In this document: piece after piece, positions 31,704 through 44,613 of the stretch
Numbering within the stretch: position 1 is the first letter of the stretch
Layout of the letters: every line of letters starts with the position of its first letter
NCBI GenBank assembly: GCA_947179485.1
Contig: OX359250.1
Span: 11,762,539-11,826,538 of the forward strand
Origin: Allacma fusca
Taxonomy: Eukaryota > Arthropoda > Collembola > Symphypleona > Sminthuridae
Direction of reading: 5' to 3'
DNA: 64,000 bases
Notes under the pieces: generated by a model
Seen by the model: the letters and a program-made list of their open reading frames with translations, nothing else
Database searches by the model: none
Told to the model about the DNA's origin: nothing
Program-made: the position numbers and the translations under genes

Positions 31704-34700
31704 TGATTAGAATAGGAAATGCTTCACGGAATTGGACGTGTTGTCGTTTTTTTGGGGAGGAAAAAATTGTTTTCCCGGATCCTATCTCTCACCTCTGTGT
31801 ATCTTCTGTCATTAATTTATTACAGAACCAGTACAATTTATTGACCAGAGGAACAAAAAATTATCATCGGATGTCTCATCTGGGATTAATCACTCTTATT
31901 GTTAGTTTTAGACTCTGAGAGCGCTCACAATTAGTAATGACTAGTTTTCGGGGAGGTTAATAAAGCTCGTGATTGGGTGGTGAGGAATAAAAAAAAAATT
32001 TTTTTAAAGACGTGTGATGATGACACATGGACTTTTCTCATGTACATATATGTATATTATTGTTGGGAGTACTTACTTGAGTGGTTTACACTCCTTGGGG
32101 TTAAGATTGTGAAATTCCAGAGATACAATAATGTTTCTTTCCTATATACTCCCAAGTAATTATTACAGATACCTTTCATGAAATAAGTCAATGGTCATGT
32201 TTGCAGCAACGTGTCATACTTACACAATGTGTGGAAATTTTAGCATGGGTGTAGAACTGTGTGGGACTTGGGCATTAAAGTCTAGACAAGTTGGGATTGT
32301 ACATATGACAATACACGTAAGTATACAGTATGATCGTTTGATGAGGAGTGAGTAAATTGCTGGGGGGAAGCACTATTTGGCTATTTATTATGAACAATTA
32401 AGCAATTAATTAATCTGGAGATGCCAAAGTTGAGGGAGTCTGTCGACATTATTCTCTGCTTATGATGATTCCGTGAATTGAATGTGTAAGTTTGTGAGAG
32501 GAAAGTTTTCTGAGCGTTGAATTCCGACGGGAATACTTTATGGACAAAAGAATTCAGACTCATTAACGCAATGGATCTGTTTTTGCATGAATTGCAAGTT
32601 AGACGTAGTTATAGTTGCTTTTTGTGGAGTTGTTTAGGATTTCTTGTTACCCTAATAGGTTGGAAATTGGAACTTCAGACTTGGGTTGTTTGACGTCTCA
32701 AGCGTAGTTGCTTTGATTTAGTGGAATATTGATACTTGACTGTGTGCATATGTATATTTGTGTATTTGAAGTCATGTCCGTATGTGAAGAAGCAAATTGG
32801 CGGAAATAACATTTACTGCCTTTTTCATGTAAGTGCTCTGTGAACAAATTGATTTTGCATATAGGTGTTGTTTTTATATTTTATGACCTTTAACTTTTTT
32901 CGAATAAACCTGGTAAAGGAGGATCTTATGTTGTAATTGTGAAGCATGAGGCGGAAGTTTTACGACGAGAGAAACAGAACACGACATGGTGTTTCATACA
33001 GTTACTGTATAGTATGTTACATGCATCCTGGAAAGGTTTTTTTTTCGTAAAATCTTGTTGACATATTGGCTAAGTAATAAAGTGCCAGGACTCAGTACCT
33101 GTATGGAAGAGTGGCGTTGAAAAGAAGGAATTGAAATGTGTAGCACTAGATGTAAATAAAAGGGTAGCATGAAAATCCTGCCAAGGATATTGATATGTTT
33201 GACTCAACGTTGTTTACGCCATCCAATAAATATCCTGATAGTAGAGTCTAATTAACTTTTTAGTATAATATGTCGACAGGAAACGACTCCATTACCAACC
33301 CACCTACTCCCAGAGATTCAAATAATCCGTGTCATATATTGCAGTCTTCGCGAGGAAATAATAATCTTAATAATAATTCCAATAGACATATTTGTACATA
33401 GGTTACCTATGGGCCTATGAGTATAGTAGTGCGTGGCTGATCGTGACAATGAAGTTTTCAAGGCAAAGGTCACCCACATTTTCCTTTTAATGATCTGTCT
33501 GTACATACCATTGGTATGACCATGAGTACATTTAGTATGCTGAGCATGTTACAGTTTGGGCGCCGTAAGAAAAGGCTAATACCTTTATCGTCAGATATTA
33601 CATATACATTTTCGTATACTTCCCTGCACACAGAGGAGTTTATTACTATTTCCTTTAACCCAAAGATGCTCTACGGATTGTCAGTTTTTGCAACGATGAA
33701 CTACAAAGTGCATATAGATATATGTATGAATGCAAGGCATGGAGGCAGATGTACGTACGTCAGGTTTTTCAATCACAGGTGACATTGGGTTCAATTACGC
33801 TTTCCTTAAAGAGGGATTCCTACTGAAGTTAGAGTAAATTGCATGGCATAATAAATTACAAGACAAAGTACACCTCCAGCTCCTATGTAAATGTTTGAAT
33901 GGTTAGTATTCCAAAGACATCTCGAGTGTGGAATGTGCTTGGAGCATTTCAGGAGAAATACAAGTCTGTTTTTCAGCACATTTATGACTGTATTGCATTA
34001 TATGGAGTATCTTCATAGTAGCAATGACTAGAGGGACTGTTGGTTGAGAATTCCGCAAAATTCTGCAAAGTCATACCTGACTTCCTTCCTGCTCTGTAAC
34101 TTTAGAAGGCATAAATTGAGTGGCTGCATTCAGGAAGCAATTGCCTCTTAATTTTTTGTAATGGGCTCTCCAAGTAGAAAAAAATACTAATAAAATAGAG
34201 GAATATAAGCTGTGCCTTTGTTCCAACGCGGAATACTTAATGAGATTAACAGAATGACTATAGCCAAAAAGAGCAAAGAGAGAGACAGAGATGAAGCATA
34301 CCGTGTAAGATTGCTCTTGAGCTGGGTGTACCCATTAAGAATTTTCTAGTACATGTGGTTTATGATCCAATGAGCATGTTCAGTTGATTCACATTTGTCA
34401 ATATTTGTTCAAGATGAATTGATTTTTGTTCCAAGACTTTGAGCTGTGTGGACTCCTGTTTACAAATTAATAGGAATTATGTAACTCTTGAGCAAACAGT
34501 AAACATGCTAAACAACGGCTTACCCCATTTATCACAGATGAGTAAACATACAAATAATCTGCTCAGCTTGGATTCACTAAATGTATTTTTTTCCAAACAA
34601 ACACTCTATTGTATGTCGTAACCTGTACTGATTGTGGGTTTACAAGACTGTATCAATAGACAATCAAGCAGAACAAACAATTAATTTGAACTCTGCAAAC

Positions 34701-36099
34701 ATCACGTTGCTATTCGTCTCATGTTCTCAGCAGCTTCAGGTATGTACGTTGAAAGGAAAGGGTAATATTTTTAAAGAAAAATTTGGGACGTCTTGAAAAC
34801 CACGGAAAAGAGTAATGTCCTGATAATCGTTTTCATTAGCCATGGTTAAGACAGTCGTCATATTTTACCCTCAAATGAGCTAATCATGAGTTCCACGTGA
34901 ACATGCAATTGCTCACATTCCCATTTCTTTTAGACAAAAAAATACGCTTCCCCTTCCGTTACCATTATTGCTATCTGACAAACTGAAACTGTTCGACTTT
35001 TACATTCCCGTGAAGCTTGTACATTGTCTGTGAGAGACTATATTTGAATATGTTTTCTATGTTTTGGAGCAAATATTGGCAGAAGTAGCTTTTGGAAAGC
35101 GAGAAATTATTGAAGAACTTACAGCTTCAAGACAAAACTGAGTTAATCTCTGACCTAATTTGTGCTTTTTTATTCCATTGTTACGCTTTGGCCAAGTGCG
35201 AAAAATCTCTGCTGTTGGCATGTTGAGTTCATGCATGTATAACTTATTTCTGCTGCTCTCACATGTAGGAACAAAATGCACTGGGCACAATGCCTTCATA
35301 TAAAGAGTATTGTACGGACTCATTTCATTTTTATTTAAATGGCTAAGTGAAATGACTCTTAGCTATGTGTTGTTTCCTTACACACCGCTATTAATATATT
35401 TCGTCTTCACGTTGCAGTGCTAACTTTTAACCAATCCCAGGATCACGTGGTCATCATCTTCTTTAACTTTCCTGGAGTACGAAGTAGCAAATTGGGCTTC
35501 AAACTTTATAATTTCTGGGTGTAGACTGGTTTAATTATACAGTCTCAGAATTGTCTTCTAAGAAATTTACCGTCCTCTTTTCAGTTCTGCTTTATATAAG
35601 GCTCGATTTCTTCTTTTTTGTTAAGTTCGTATCTAATAAGGTAAAGCATCTTTAAGCACGTGTGCAAATTTTAGGTTAAGCTGAAGAACCGAATGCATTG
35701 GAATTGACTCTTATTGTTCTTATCGGTCTATTTCTGTTCATTTGTTTAAAAAGAAAGCACAGCGTGAGAGTAGTACTGTGTACGGAAAGGTTTGACACAC
35801 AAAGAGGCTAAGACGTGGGAAAATAGATTCTGGAAAAAATCAAACAAGATAAAACCATGAGGATCTGGTTTTAAAAACAATTTTTATTAACTACTAAAGC
35901 TACATTTTTAGATTGGTATGTTTCTCGTGCAAAGTTTGGTATTTCTATTATTAGTGAGGTAATGTGCCTATTCAGAGAGAAAAAAAGAAAGTAGACGAAG
36001 AATCCAGGCAATCAGTGAAATCTAGAAAGTGGGAATAAAAAGTAACAGTCTCTAATATATAGGTACAGTTTATTCAGTAAAAACATACATATGATAGAC

Positions 36100-36118
36100 G
36101 CACACACACACACACACA
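36100..36118. repeat. (CA)n microsatellite
   Basis: Nine CA units upstream of the PDZ gene. Confidence 0.8.
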
Positions 36119-36702
36119 AAACGATTTTTATAAAGGCAGAAAAGGAATTAAGAGAATCTCAGCGTGTATGTACACGGAGGATATGCGACACTGTACACAA
36201 GCACGAAAGAGAGCCCTGACTTACACAGTTGTGTGTTTCGGCTTCTGTGCAAACATGTTGAAAAAGAAGGAGTAGAAAAAATCAGCATCTGACTCGGAAA
36301 GAGGAGAGAAGACAAGATCGATCGATTTCATCTGTTTCAACTTCACATGCTGAATATACCGTGCATTTCCACTGAAATACAACCCAGCTCTCTGGCAACT
36401 CTCGGGTTCTTGTATATGAAAGGCAAGCAATACTGACTGAGAGGAAGGAAAGCTGAGGAATTTCGCAGAGCTCTCCACATATACTTTGCTCATTTTCACT
36501 CCGAGCCCTCGTAGGATTTCAAGTAATCTCCAAGTCTCAGTTGAATTTCAGCAGCAAAATGTGTTTGCATATTCATGCAGTCAGCACGGTGCTTATTTAT
36601 TTCTCTCTCGGACCACAAGCATTTCCTAAATAAATACTAAAGTGTCCAGTTCGTGAAATTATTCAAATATTGTGCATCTATGCTTCTGGTCATATTGTAG
36701 AA

Positions 36703-39700
36703 ATGGAAAGCGTCAAAGCAGCAAGCTGTCTTCCTGAACTTGTTCAAAAGGTAAGGATTAAGAAACTAAGATTGTAATTAAAAGCCTTACTCTATATACA
36801 GCTTTCCAAATTTTGTGAAGGAAGAATAATCAATACAAAATTTAATGTTTCTTTCCAGGACAAGAAAGGATTGTGGATATTTGGAGAGTCGGAATCCAAA
36901 AGAAGAGTGATTATGATCGAGAAGAAAAATGGATCATATGGATTCACCCTGCAAGTTGGTCCAAATTATTTCTCGAATTTTTACGTAAATCTCCTCACTT
37001 TTTACCTATCTGAAGGCACGAATGATATTAAAAATAATTTATACTTTTTTAATGCGATTTTTGACTCTTCCCTAGAATTTATAGTAAACATTTTCCGATT
37101 TCAACACCCATCATGTTATTGCTAAATTATTAACGTGAAATTACAGAACGGGTGTAAAATTATCATTGAAAGTTTATCATTTCATTACAATTGCATGTCA
37201 CTAGAAAAGTCGCATGCGTCTAAAGAATACTAAGATACGTAAAATATTTTTAACAAAGCCAGACCATACACGAGCATTTTTTACCTCCTTTTTTTATAGT
37301 AGAACTCATAAACTTTTTTGCCGTTTCTTTACTTTCAGTATACATAAACTGTTTATTAGCAGTAGTTAAATTGAGGTTTACAAGAATTTAAATTGTTCTA
37401 AAACATTAAGATTTAAATTTTATGAGAGTAATAAATTAAGCCGACGATAAGACTAGCTCTAGCTAGAAGTGTCATATACTTACTTACGCATTGCGTAATT
37501 CTTTGAGAACGAAAAGAAAAACCGCAGGGCTAAGTAAGTACCAGTGCAAGCTGAATGGTAGCTTTTAGGCGACTAAATAATCTATACAAGTTATATAAGC
37601 TCGGCTCTGAGTGGAAGGCTGGGACTGACATGTTACTCAGCGACTGACTTTCTGTCAAATATTGGAACCCCAGCAAGTCATTTTTTGTAGCCTTAATTAT
37701 GTCGCCTTTGGTGGGAGAGTGACAAACAATTTTAAAAAAAATTTGTCTGAACATTTATCACCAAAGCTGACTTCAGACAGAAGCATGTGTACTGTGTACC
37801 ACATCATTTTCAGTGTGTTTTGGTTTGATTGAATACATGCCTTTCTGAAATGTAATTTTGTAGCAAGTTGTAGAAACTGAGCTACTTCTCCTTTTGCCTT
37901 TGAGTTCTCTCATCAAGAGTTAAGAGAGAAGATTTTGTTTGTATCTCCCTTTTTTTCAGAAGTTGTCGATGGAAATGTTTACAGATATCGTAACTGCTTG
38001 TGTGTGTTTATTTTGCAAGATATGTAATTATTACGTATGTATGAATTTTAGGATATACATAAACCCTTAATTTTGTGTGCAGTCTACGCCGTACATTATT
38101 TGTTTATTAGGCTCCTACTTTTAACTTTTAATTCGAATCTGTGACCATAAGATACTGACTGGAAGTCACACTAGATAAGATAGGGTGTGATAAATCTAAT
38201 GTAGAGCTGGCATTTAATTATATTCACAGAGCTATGGTGTCAGATACAAGCATGGGAATCGAGAAACAGATTTTATCACCTACGTGAATGCCGTGGAAAA
38301 GGATGGAGCTGCCTTTCATGCGGGGCTTCGTGAAGGTTTGTGTACTGCATATTACAGACATGATATTGCACACTTAGTACACTTGAAATGTTTGTTCATA
38401 CTGAAGCACTAAAAAGCTTCATCTCTCACTGCTGCACTTATCTTTCGAAAATAAGTCTGTCAGAAGCGGTAATCCAAATAAGTATAGCGCTGTCAGACGA
38501 AATGCAATTCCGCACGCAATGCTAATCTATGAAATGCATTAAAGTAATGAGAGCACATATGTATACACACATATAGTGTATCTCTGCATGAAAATGTGAC
38601 GCTTATACTTCAAAGAATGAAATAGTGCTAATGATTCCAAAATAGCTATGGACATATAGACAACATTTTATGTATGGAATTGAGTATTACGTCTCAAATT
38701 AATTAAGCCTATTGGTTTTGTATATTTCCTTTCGCACAGGTGATGTAATTTTATCTATCAATGGTCAGAACATGGCTAGGGTGGAACACAAATCCCTGGT
38801 TAATTTCATTCGGAAATGTCCTACCCATCTGAAAATGGTCGTAGTGTCTGATGAGCGTGCAAGGAAGGTAAATGACTGAATTAATTTTGAAATCCTAATA
38901 TTTGGGAGGTCGGAAAGTGGGAGGGATGACTTATGTACATCACTTGTCTGTCTCATCAAAACTGTTCTAAAATAAACGTTTTTAATTTACCCTGCGCTAG
39001 GTTGAGCTGCACATGAGGTATGTTCATCTGCAGAAAAAATTACACGACAAGATGAAAGAGCTGGAACAGCTGAGTTGGAAAGAAAAGGAAATTTTGGCTG
39101 GGACATACAGGAATCCATGCGGTAGTCCTCTCGGAGCTCCCTGTCTCTCAGCTGCCACAAGTGCCTGTTGTTTCTGTCCTCAGAAGACCAAACAGGCTCA
39201 TATTTTACTTGATGAGAAAGAAAAATCAAAAACAATTTCAACGAGTACGGCAGAGACTAAAGATAAGGAGGCTTTCTTTTATGACTGCTACAGGAAATCC
39301 CAAAGTAATCGGGAATTAAATCATAAAGACTCGACCAAACGTTACAATGGGAGTAGTTCAGCTGCTACTAAAGGGACAGCAGGAATGTGTCCACAAAAAG
39401 GTACTAATCCTCAGCCCAATACAGAAAAACCAACCACATCCACTGCTGGCTACACCACAACACAACCAAGTTCAAGTTCAGGAAAATCCTCCATTGTCTG
39501 TGATTCGCAACTAAAACCAAAATCTTGGGATAATCTAATGACAACAAAATCCTTCGGAGGTTATGGCTTCGGTTTCGGCTACGGATACTTCCCTACGAAG
39601 CAGCACTCCCACGGAGGTTATAATGTTACTCATCCTCACCATCATAATCATCACAGTCATTGCAATCATTCACATTCCAACTATTACTACAACAAAAATG

Positions 39701-40071
39701 CTTCCCATCAAAGGCAGGACCCCGGCTCTTACGGAGAACACCGACATTGCCCTACGATGACCGGCAGTCAGTACCAAGGAAGTTCGGGGAAGTCTATTCG
39801 AGCAGGGAATTGTGAAAGTAGTACAGGAAATAGTAAAACCTTACCTGCTATTAGAACCTGTGGAAATTCAAGGCATACTCCAGAATCCTTTGCAAAAATG
39901 GAAAAAACTTTGTCCGACACGAGTTTAAATAGCGAGCACCACAAAGATTTTCCTAAGACCATGAGCTACTTCAATAGATCTAGTGAGAACGTCAGATATT
40001 CTAGTGATGATGAGTACGACCAGTACAGAACTGAAGAAATTCCAAGTAGTCAGCACGATATTTTTGTTTAA
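36703..40071 (+). CDS. Tamalin/GRASP/CYTIP-like PDZ scaffold protein
   Basis: Five exons join in phase: 36703-36750, 36859-36954, 38230-38335, 38740-38867, 39001-40071, giving 482 aa. The ATG sits in a good context (AGAAATGG). A PDZ domain spans about residues 31-120, with YGFTL as the ligand-binding loop (residues 43-47), then GAAFHAGLREGDVILSINGQ and an HKSLVNFI helix. It is followed by a coiled-coil segment (VELHMRYVHLQKKLHDKMKE), the arrangement of tamalin (GRASP) and CYTIP, which bind cytohesins and receptors in membrane traffic. The long last exon encodes a low-complexity tail: Ser/Thr/Gln-rich, then a Gly/Tyr/Phe stretch, then a His/Asn-rich stretch, ending in -DIFV, a possible hydrophobic PDZ ligand. 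Assignment to the family is firm; an exact orthologue is not claimed. The intron between exons 2 and 3 (1.3 kb) may hold regulatory DNA. Confidence 0.87.
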
Positions 40072-40176
40072 TCAACAACTGGACCTCTTCATAAATTTTC
40101 CTCCTCCTCCAATATACGCAAATAATTGCATTTATTCAACATACAGTCACATTCTTCGTTAGGGCATCCTGAATTG

Positions 40177-40182
40177 AATAAA
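40177..40182 (+). promoter_or_regulatory. Polyadenylation signal
   Basis: AATAAA about 105 bp after the stop codon of the PDZ gene. Confidence 0.55.
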
Positions 40183-42233
40183 AGAATGTAGCTCTTATTC
40201 CAGCCGTTTAAATGTTCTGGTGTACGCATTTAGTTATTTTTACAAGTTGTAAGCTTTTGATAAAACTAGAAATTGAAATGAGATGTCACTTGTTCGACAT
40301 TCAAATGAAAAGAGAGAGATGAGACGAGATGGACATTATGTGCTACTTGATTTGAAATTGATACTCAGCTATAGAGATTATTTAGTCTTACCGTAAATAA
40401 CTGCTGTTTTAAAAGACATGATATTTAATATAATAATAATATTAACATATAAGATTTTATTATCCGATGTTATTTGCATTCAAGTATAAAACATGAGTGA
40501 CTAAAAAAATAAAATTATCAATTTAACTACAATAAATTGATAAATCAAAACTCCGTAAACGTTACCTTATTGCTATCTCTGGCCTCCAGATTACTGTTTT
40601 TTAATCATATATGTATGAGCGCATGTGTGAGACCATGTACTTCCGAACAAGCAACTTTTTCTTTCGACTCACTTTCGCTCCCAATTTCCCGACTGAAACT
40701 GTATACCGGATACATAGCATGTTATTATTAATGATAAAATCAAAGTGATTACATTAAAACACAGCTTTTCCTTCCTTAACCCTACCTTTTCTTATAATTT
40801 AGAGTGTCTTGGTTGCTGTACAACACTCTATTTACTCTAAGTTTGTTAGTCTGTTCTGGAGAGACTCAGGTATGCATACTACTGTAATAATCACACTATA
40901 TTTTACATACTAGAGGATTAATATTTACATAGCACAAATTACAAAAAATCATTGCAAGAGAAACGTTCATATTGCATATATACAACACGTACTGTATGCT
41001 CACCACCTATTGATGGACATCAAGGTATATAATTTCTGGAAAGCTATTGTGACAACAACCAATGATAACTATAATTTTATTACAATTAACATAATGAATG
41101 CGGAAACACAACATTTACATACTTTATGATGCACTGAAATATCACAAGCAAAAATGATATATATGTATATTTTCGGCGGAAAGCATGAGCATGAGCCAAC
41201 AATCAACTCTATACAATAACTTCCGCCGTAACGTAGTTACGTTACCAGACTCATTTTTTAGCGACTCGAATGACCAATGACTTATACCACAACCAATATC
41301 GTATCCCTGAAGATTCGAATGGGTATAAAATTTTCGCAAATTGTTCTTCAGGCATTGTGTGTCAATTCCAACAATTATGACATGCAATACAGAAAGTCAA
41401 TGAGATATTCTTTCTGACAAGAAACGTTCTTTCTAAAGCCATGCTACGACGATTTGGTAAAACAAAATAGTTTGCAGGCATTCTGGAATATGGTGGGGAC
41501 ACGGGGTTATTGTCCCCTGAAATATCAGGTAGATGCAGTCAATGTTGGTGCCGCTTTTTTACGAAACCGAATTACGAAACAGTAAGTAATTATGTCACGA
41601 AATTTTCATAATTTGAGTCAACGAATGAACTGAAGCACGTTAGTTTAGTATATAAACTGTTTCAAAGCGTTTTTATTTCTAGCTTTTTTACGTAAGTAAG
41701 TAAACGCGTAAATGTATAACAGAAAGCCCTAGCAGATTTATCAAACAGGTATAAATATGACGGAAAGATCTGGATGTACTGGTCTTACTCGGCAATCCGT
41801 CGCAAAAGCAAAATTATTTTCGAGTGGGCAACTAATGAATACCAATGGGAGGGTGGTGATAATTATATTTTTGTGGAGTGAACAAGTACAAGGAAAATTG
41901 GTGTTATGTAGGGCAACTATACATGGGTAGAGAAAATTCCAAAAAATGACTTTTATGCTGGGAAAGTGCCTTTTGGGATATTTTTGGAATGTTTGATATC
42001 CAATTACATATGCTGGGCAAATAATCTGTGAATCTTGACAACCATCCAGGTTCGCGAATTTTTCCGCCACTCAGCTCGTCTGTGTGCCTTCAACATACGA
42101 AGGGATAAAGGAGACCGCAGGGCTTACGTCGAAAATTAACTAAAAACCTTGCCCTCGGAATTATTTGGACGTTCCGGGGTGTCTGAGTACCTATACATGT
42201 ACATATGCAGATCGGTGTGAAATTGCTTGATAA
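40183..42233. other. Intergenic region left of the transposon
   Basis: About 2 kb of AT-rich DNA. Minus-strand open frames near 41.7-42.3 kb show no recognisable protein or splice structure. Confidence 0.6.
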
Positions 42234-42246
42234 CCCAGCTAGCACA
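42234..42246 (+). repeat. Left terminal inverted repeat
   Basis: CCCAGCTAGCACA, matching the complement of 47045-47057 without mismatch. AA precedes it. Confidence 0.92.
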
Positions 42247-42294
42247 AAGTTTTCATTAAGAAACCGTGAAGAAATCTCCCACACGAAAATCATG

Positions 42295-42308
42295 TATCAT
42301 GAAGATAT
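42295..42308 (+). repeat. Left subterminal inverted motif
   Basis: TATCATGAAGATAT, the inverted counterpart of the motif near 47028-47043. Possible transposase- or accessory-protein-binding site (inference). Confidence 0.7.
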
Positions 42309-42557
42309 CTTAGAAGATTCGCTTACGATTACGAAAGACATCCTTAAGAATAGCTGGTGTCCGCTTGATCTTCTCTTTAGCGTTACTTGGATGATTCGTA
42401 AAATTTTCTTGTACATGATAGGTTCAAGATGCTTCTACGAAATGCGCCATCTGCCTGTATTTTCTGCTGTTAATCTTTTGTTTGCCATGGGGTGCAAATT
42501 ATTACTTCAAGGAAAGAATTAATTGTAAGCAGCTATATTTCAACAATTTAGCAGTTG

Positions 42558-42563
42558 TTTATT
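42558..42563 (-). promoter_or_regulatory. Candidate polyadenylation signal of the transposon
   Basis: AATAAA on the minus strand, downstream of both possible DUF4806 stop codons and inside the element. Confidence 0.45.
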
Positions 42564-42937
42564 CCATTTTAAAGTGTCACATACGCAAAACCTCAACAAT
42601 CTGAATATAGGTAAAGCAAGAAAATAATCTTAATTACAGTATTTTAATACAGCAATAAGCGTATTAAATGTTGATTTATAACAAATGACATCAAAAAAAT
42701 TTTACATCAAGTAGTATTTAATCTAAAATGTTACGCTGATAAAAATTAAAATGTCCAATTAAAGCGTACAAATTCGGAAAATGTTTGAGCAGGGGATCTG
42801 ATTGGTCCAAGATGTGAATCCAAAAGTGTGGTTATTTGATTATTCAGGCATCTTTATTAACACTGGGACTCTGTAAACACAATATTGGTCATGTAAAACG
42901 TATAATTCTTGCAAACTATAAGAAACAGGAAATACGG

Positions 42938-44605
42938 TTATTTTATTTCCGTAAAAACAATTACCTCAGGTACCAGGTCACGTCTTTCTGCTTTAGTTAG
43001 CTTGTCTCCTGCGTGCTGAACCCAAATTTTGATTTTATCTCGCACTGTAGCCAATGTTTCGTTGCATGTGTTGGGGTTCCTTTTGATTACATCTATACAC
43101 ATTATAGAAATTGATTTAAAAATAAAGTTGTACAATATCCTCAAAAATAAATGCAAAAACCATTACCAACTAAAACTTGCAATCGGCATTCGTAGTAAAC
43201 TTACCAAAAATCAGCTCATTTAAATAAAGATGCGAAAAGTTGTGCTTTCCGTTTACCCCAGTGTAATTATATGTGTACGCTAACTTGTAGGTCATAATCC
43301 TCTTCAGAATTTCATAAACAGTTGACATCAGATCAGATCCACCAAGCGAGGCCAAGTAGCTGAACTAAAATATGCAGCAAAGCATCTTTAAGCAAATATT
43401 TATGAATACTTCATTAAGTACTGATCATTAATTGTGATTCATATCATTTCAGTTGCAAAAGGATTTCACAATTATTTTTGCTTCAAATATTAAGAAACTT
43501 CTTGACTAGGATTGTTTACCGCTGCTTGTCTATAAACATGATCCGACTTGATTTTACCGTCAAAGCGCACAAGTTCTTCATTAGATTTAAACGGAAAGTT
43601 AAAATCGGGTTCAATTTGACGAGCTGCTTCGAATCCAGCATTGTTAACCCTTGCGTTGTTGACTAGACTTGATACCGCCTTCAGCATCGTATTTTGGTTG
43701 GTCTCGATGGTCGACAATTTGAGAAACAAATCTGTCTGAAACTCTGAAAATAAAAACATCCAAGTTACTGGTCCATTTAAAAGTTGTTTGTATGCAATTC
43801 TATCCTACGTTTAAGAATATTTTGTTTGGTTTGCCGTGAATTTGATTGCAATAAATAACTCAATGTGATTTATATGACCTTTAAATTTTGCTTGAAAATT
43901 TGCTGAAGTATCTACTTCATCGAAATCTCGAGATGTGAAATAAACTTTCGGAACTGACATCGAGCCGCTAGTTCCAGGTGTTGCAATACCTTCGCGCGTC
44001 TGCATTGAGGTAGTCTTCTTGCTAGTAAAAATTGAAGTTGAGTCAAACGAATCTGCATTAGGAAATTCTGGAGGGTTATTTGGCCCGAGGCAAAACTTCT
44101 TCGTCTGATCAGCAGCGTCCCCGTCACTGGATTCTCCGTCATAATTCAATCGTTTTTTGGCAATGATTCTTCCTGATCTGGTTTTAAACACCCCCTGTTT
44201 CTTTATAGAGGCTTCGCTACTGCTCAGCTCAGAAAAATTTTCAAAATGAGGTAGGCTTTCCATTCCAGTTTTGTAACAGACTTGAAAACATAAAACAAAT
44301 ATGCTTACATATATGAATAAAATCGTTTAATACGCGGCTTCTAAACAATAAGATAAAAACTACGTTTCAGGAAAAATGGAAAATATCAACTTACTGAAGG
44401 CTTCAAGTTCCCGAATTTCATATAAATTCCATTCCGATTCGATGGCCGGCACACGATCCTTTATTGCTGCGTCTATCTTCACTTGTTTTTTAAAGTTTGG
44501 CCAATAACACGACAGCTTTCCCCGCTCCTCTTTAATCCAGTTACTTGGAACAAGTGATATTTCAGCAGTCTCAATAAATTCCACTACAACATAATAATCC
44601 TCCAT
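42938..44605 (-). CDS. Transposon-encoded DUF4806 domain protein
   Basis: Five exons join in phase: 44605-44395, 44280-43879, 43743-43520, 43364-43205, 43092-42938, giving 383 aa. The start MEDYYVVVEFIE lies 8 nt after the transposase stop. The N-terminal part (VVVEFIE, VPSNWI, CYWPNFKK) is a module often found in insect proteins ending in DUF4806. A Ser/Lys-rich middle follows (with TRSGRIIAKKRL), and then the DUF4806 region: FPFKSNEELVRFD, a helical EILKRIMTYKLA, YTGVNGKHNFSHL and IKIWVQHAGDKL. The function of the domain is unknown. By position it may be an accessory DNA-binding protein. An alternative last exon at 42870-42844, spliced from a donor at 42965, gives an equal-length protein with a different C terminus. 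No stop or frameshift was seen. Confidence 0.85.
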
Positions 44606-44613
44606 GGCTACCT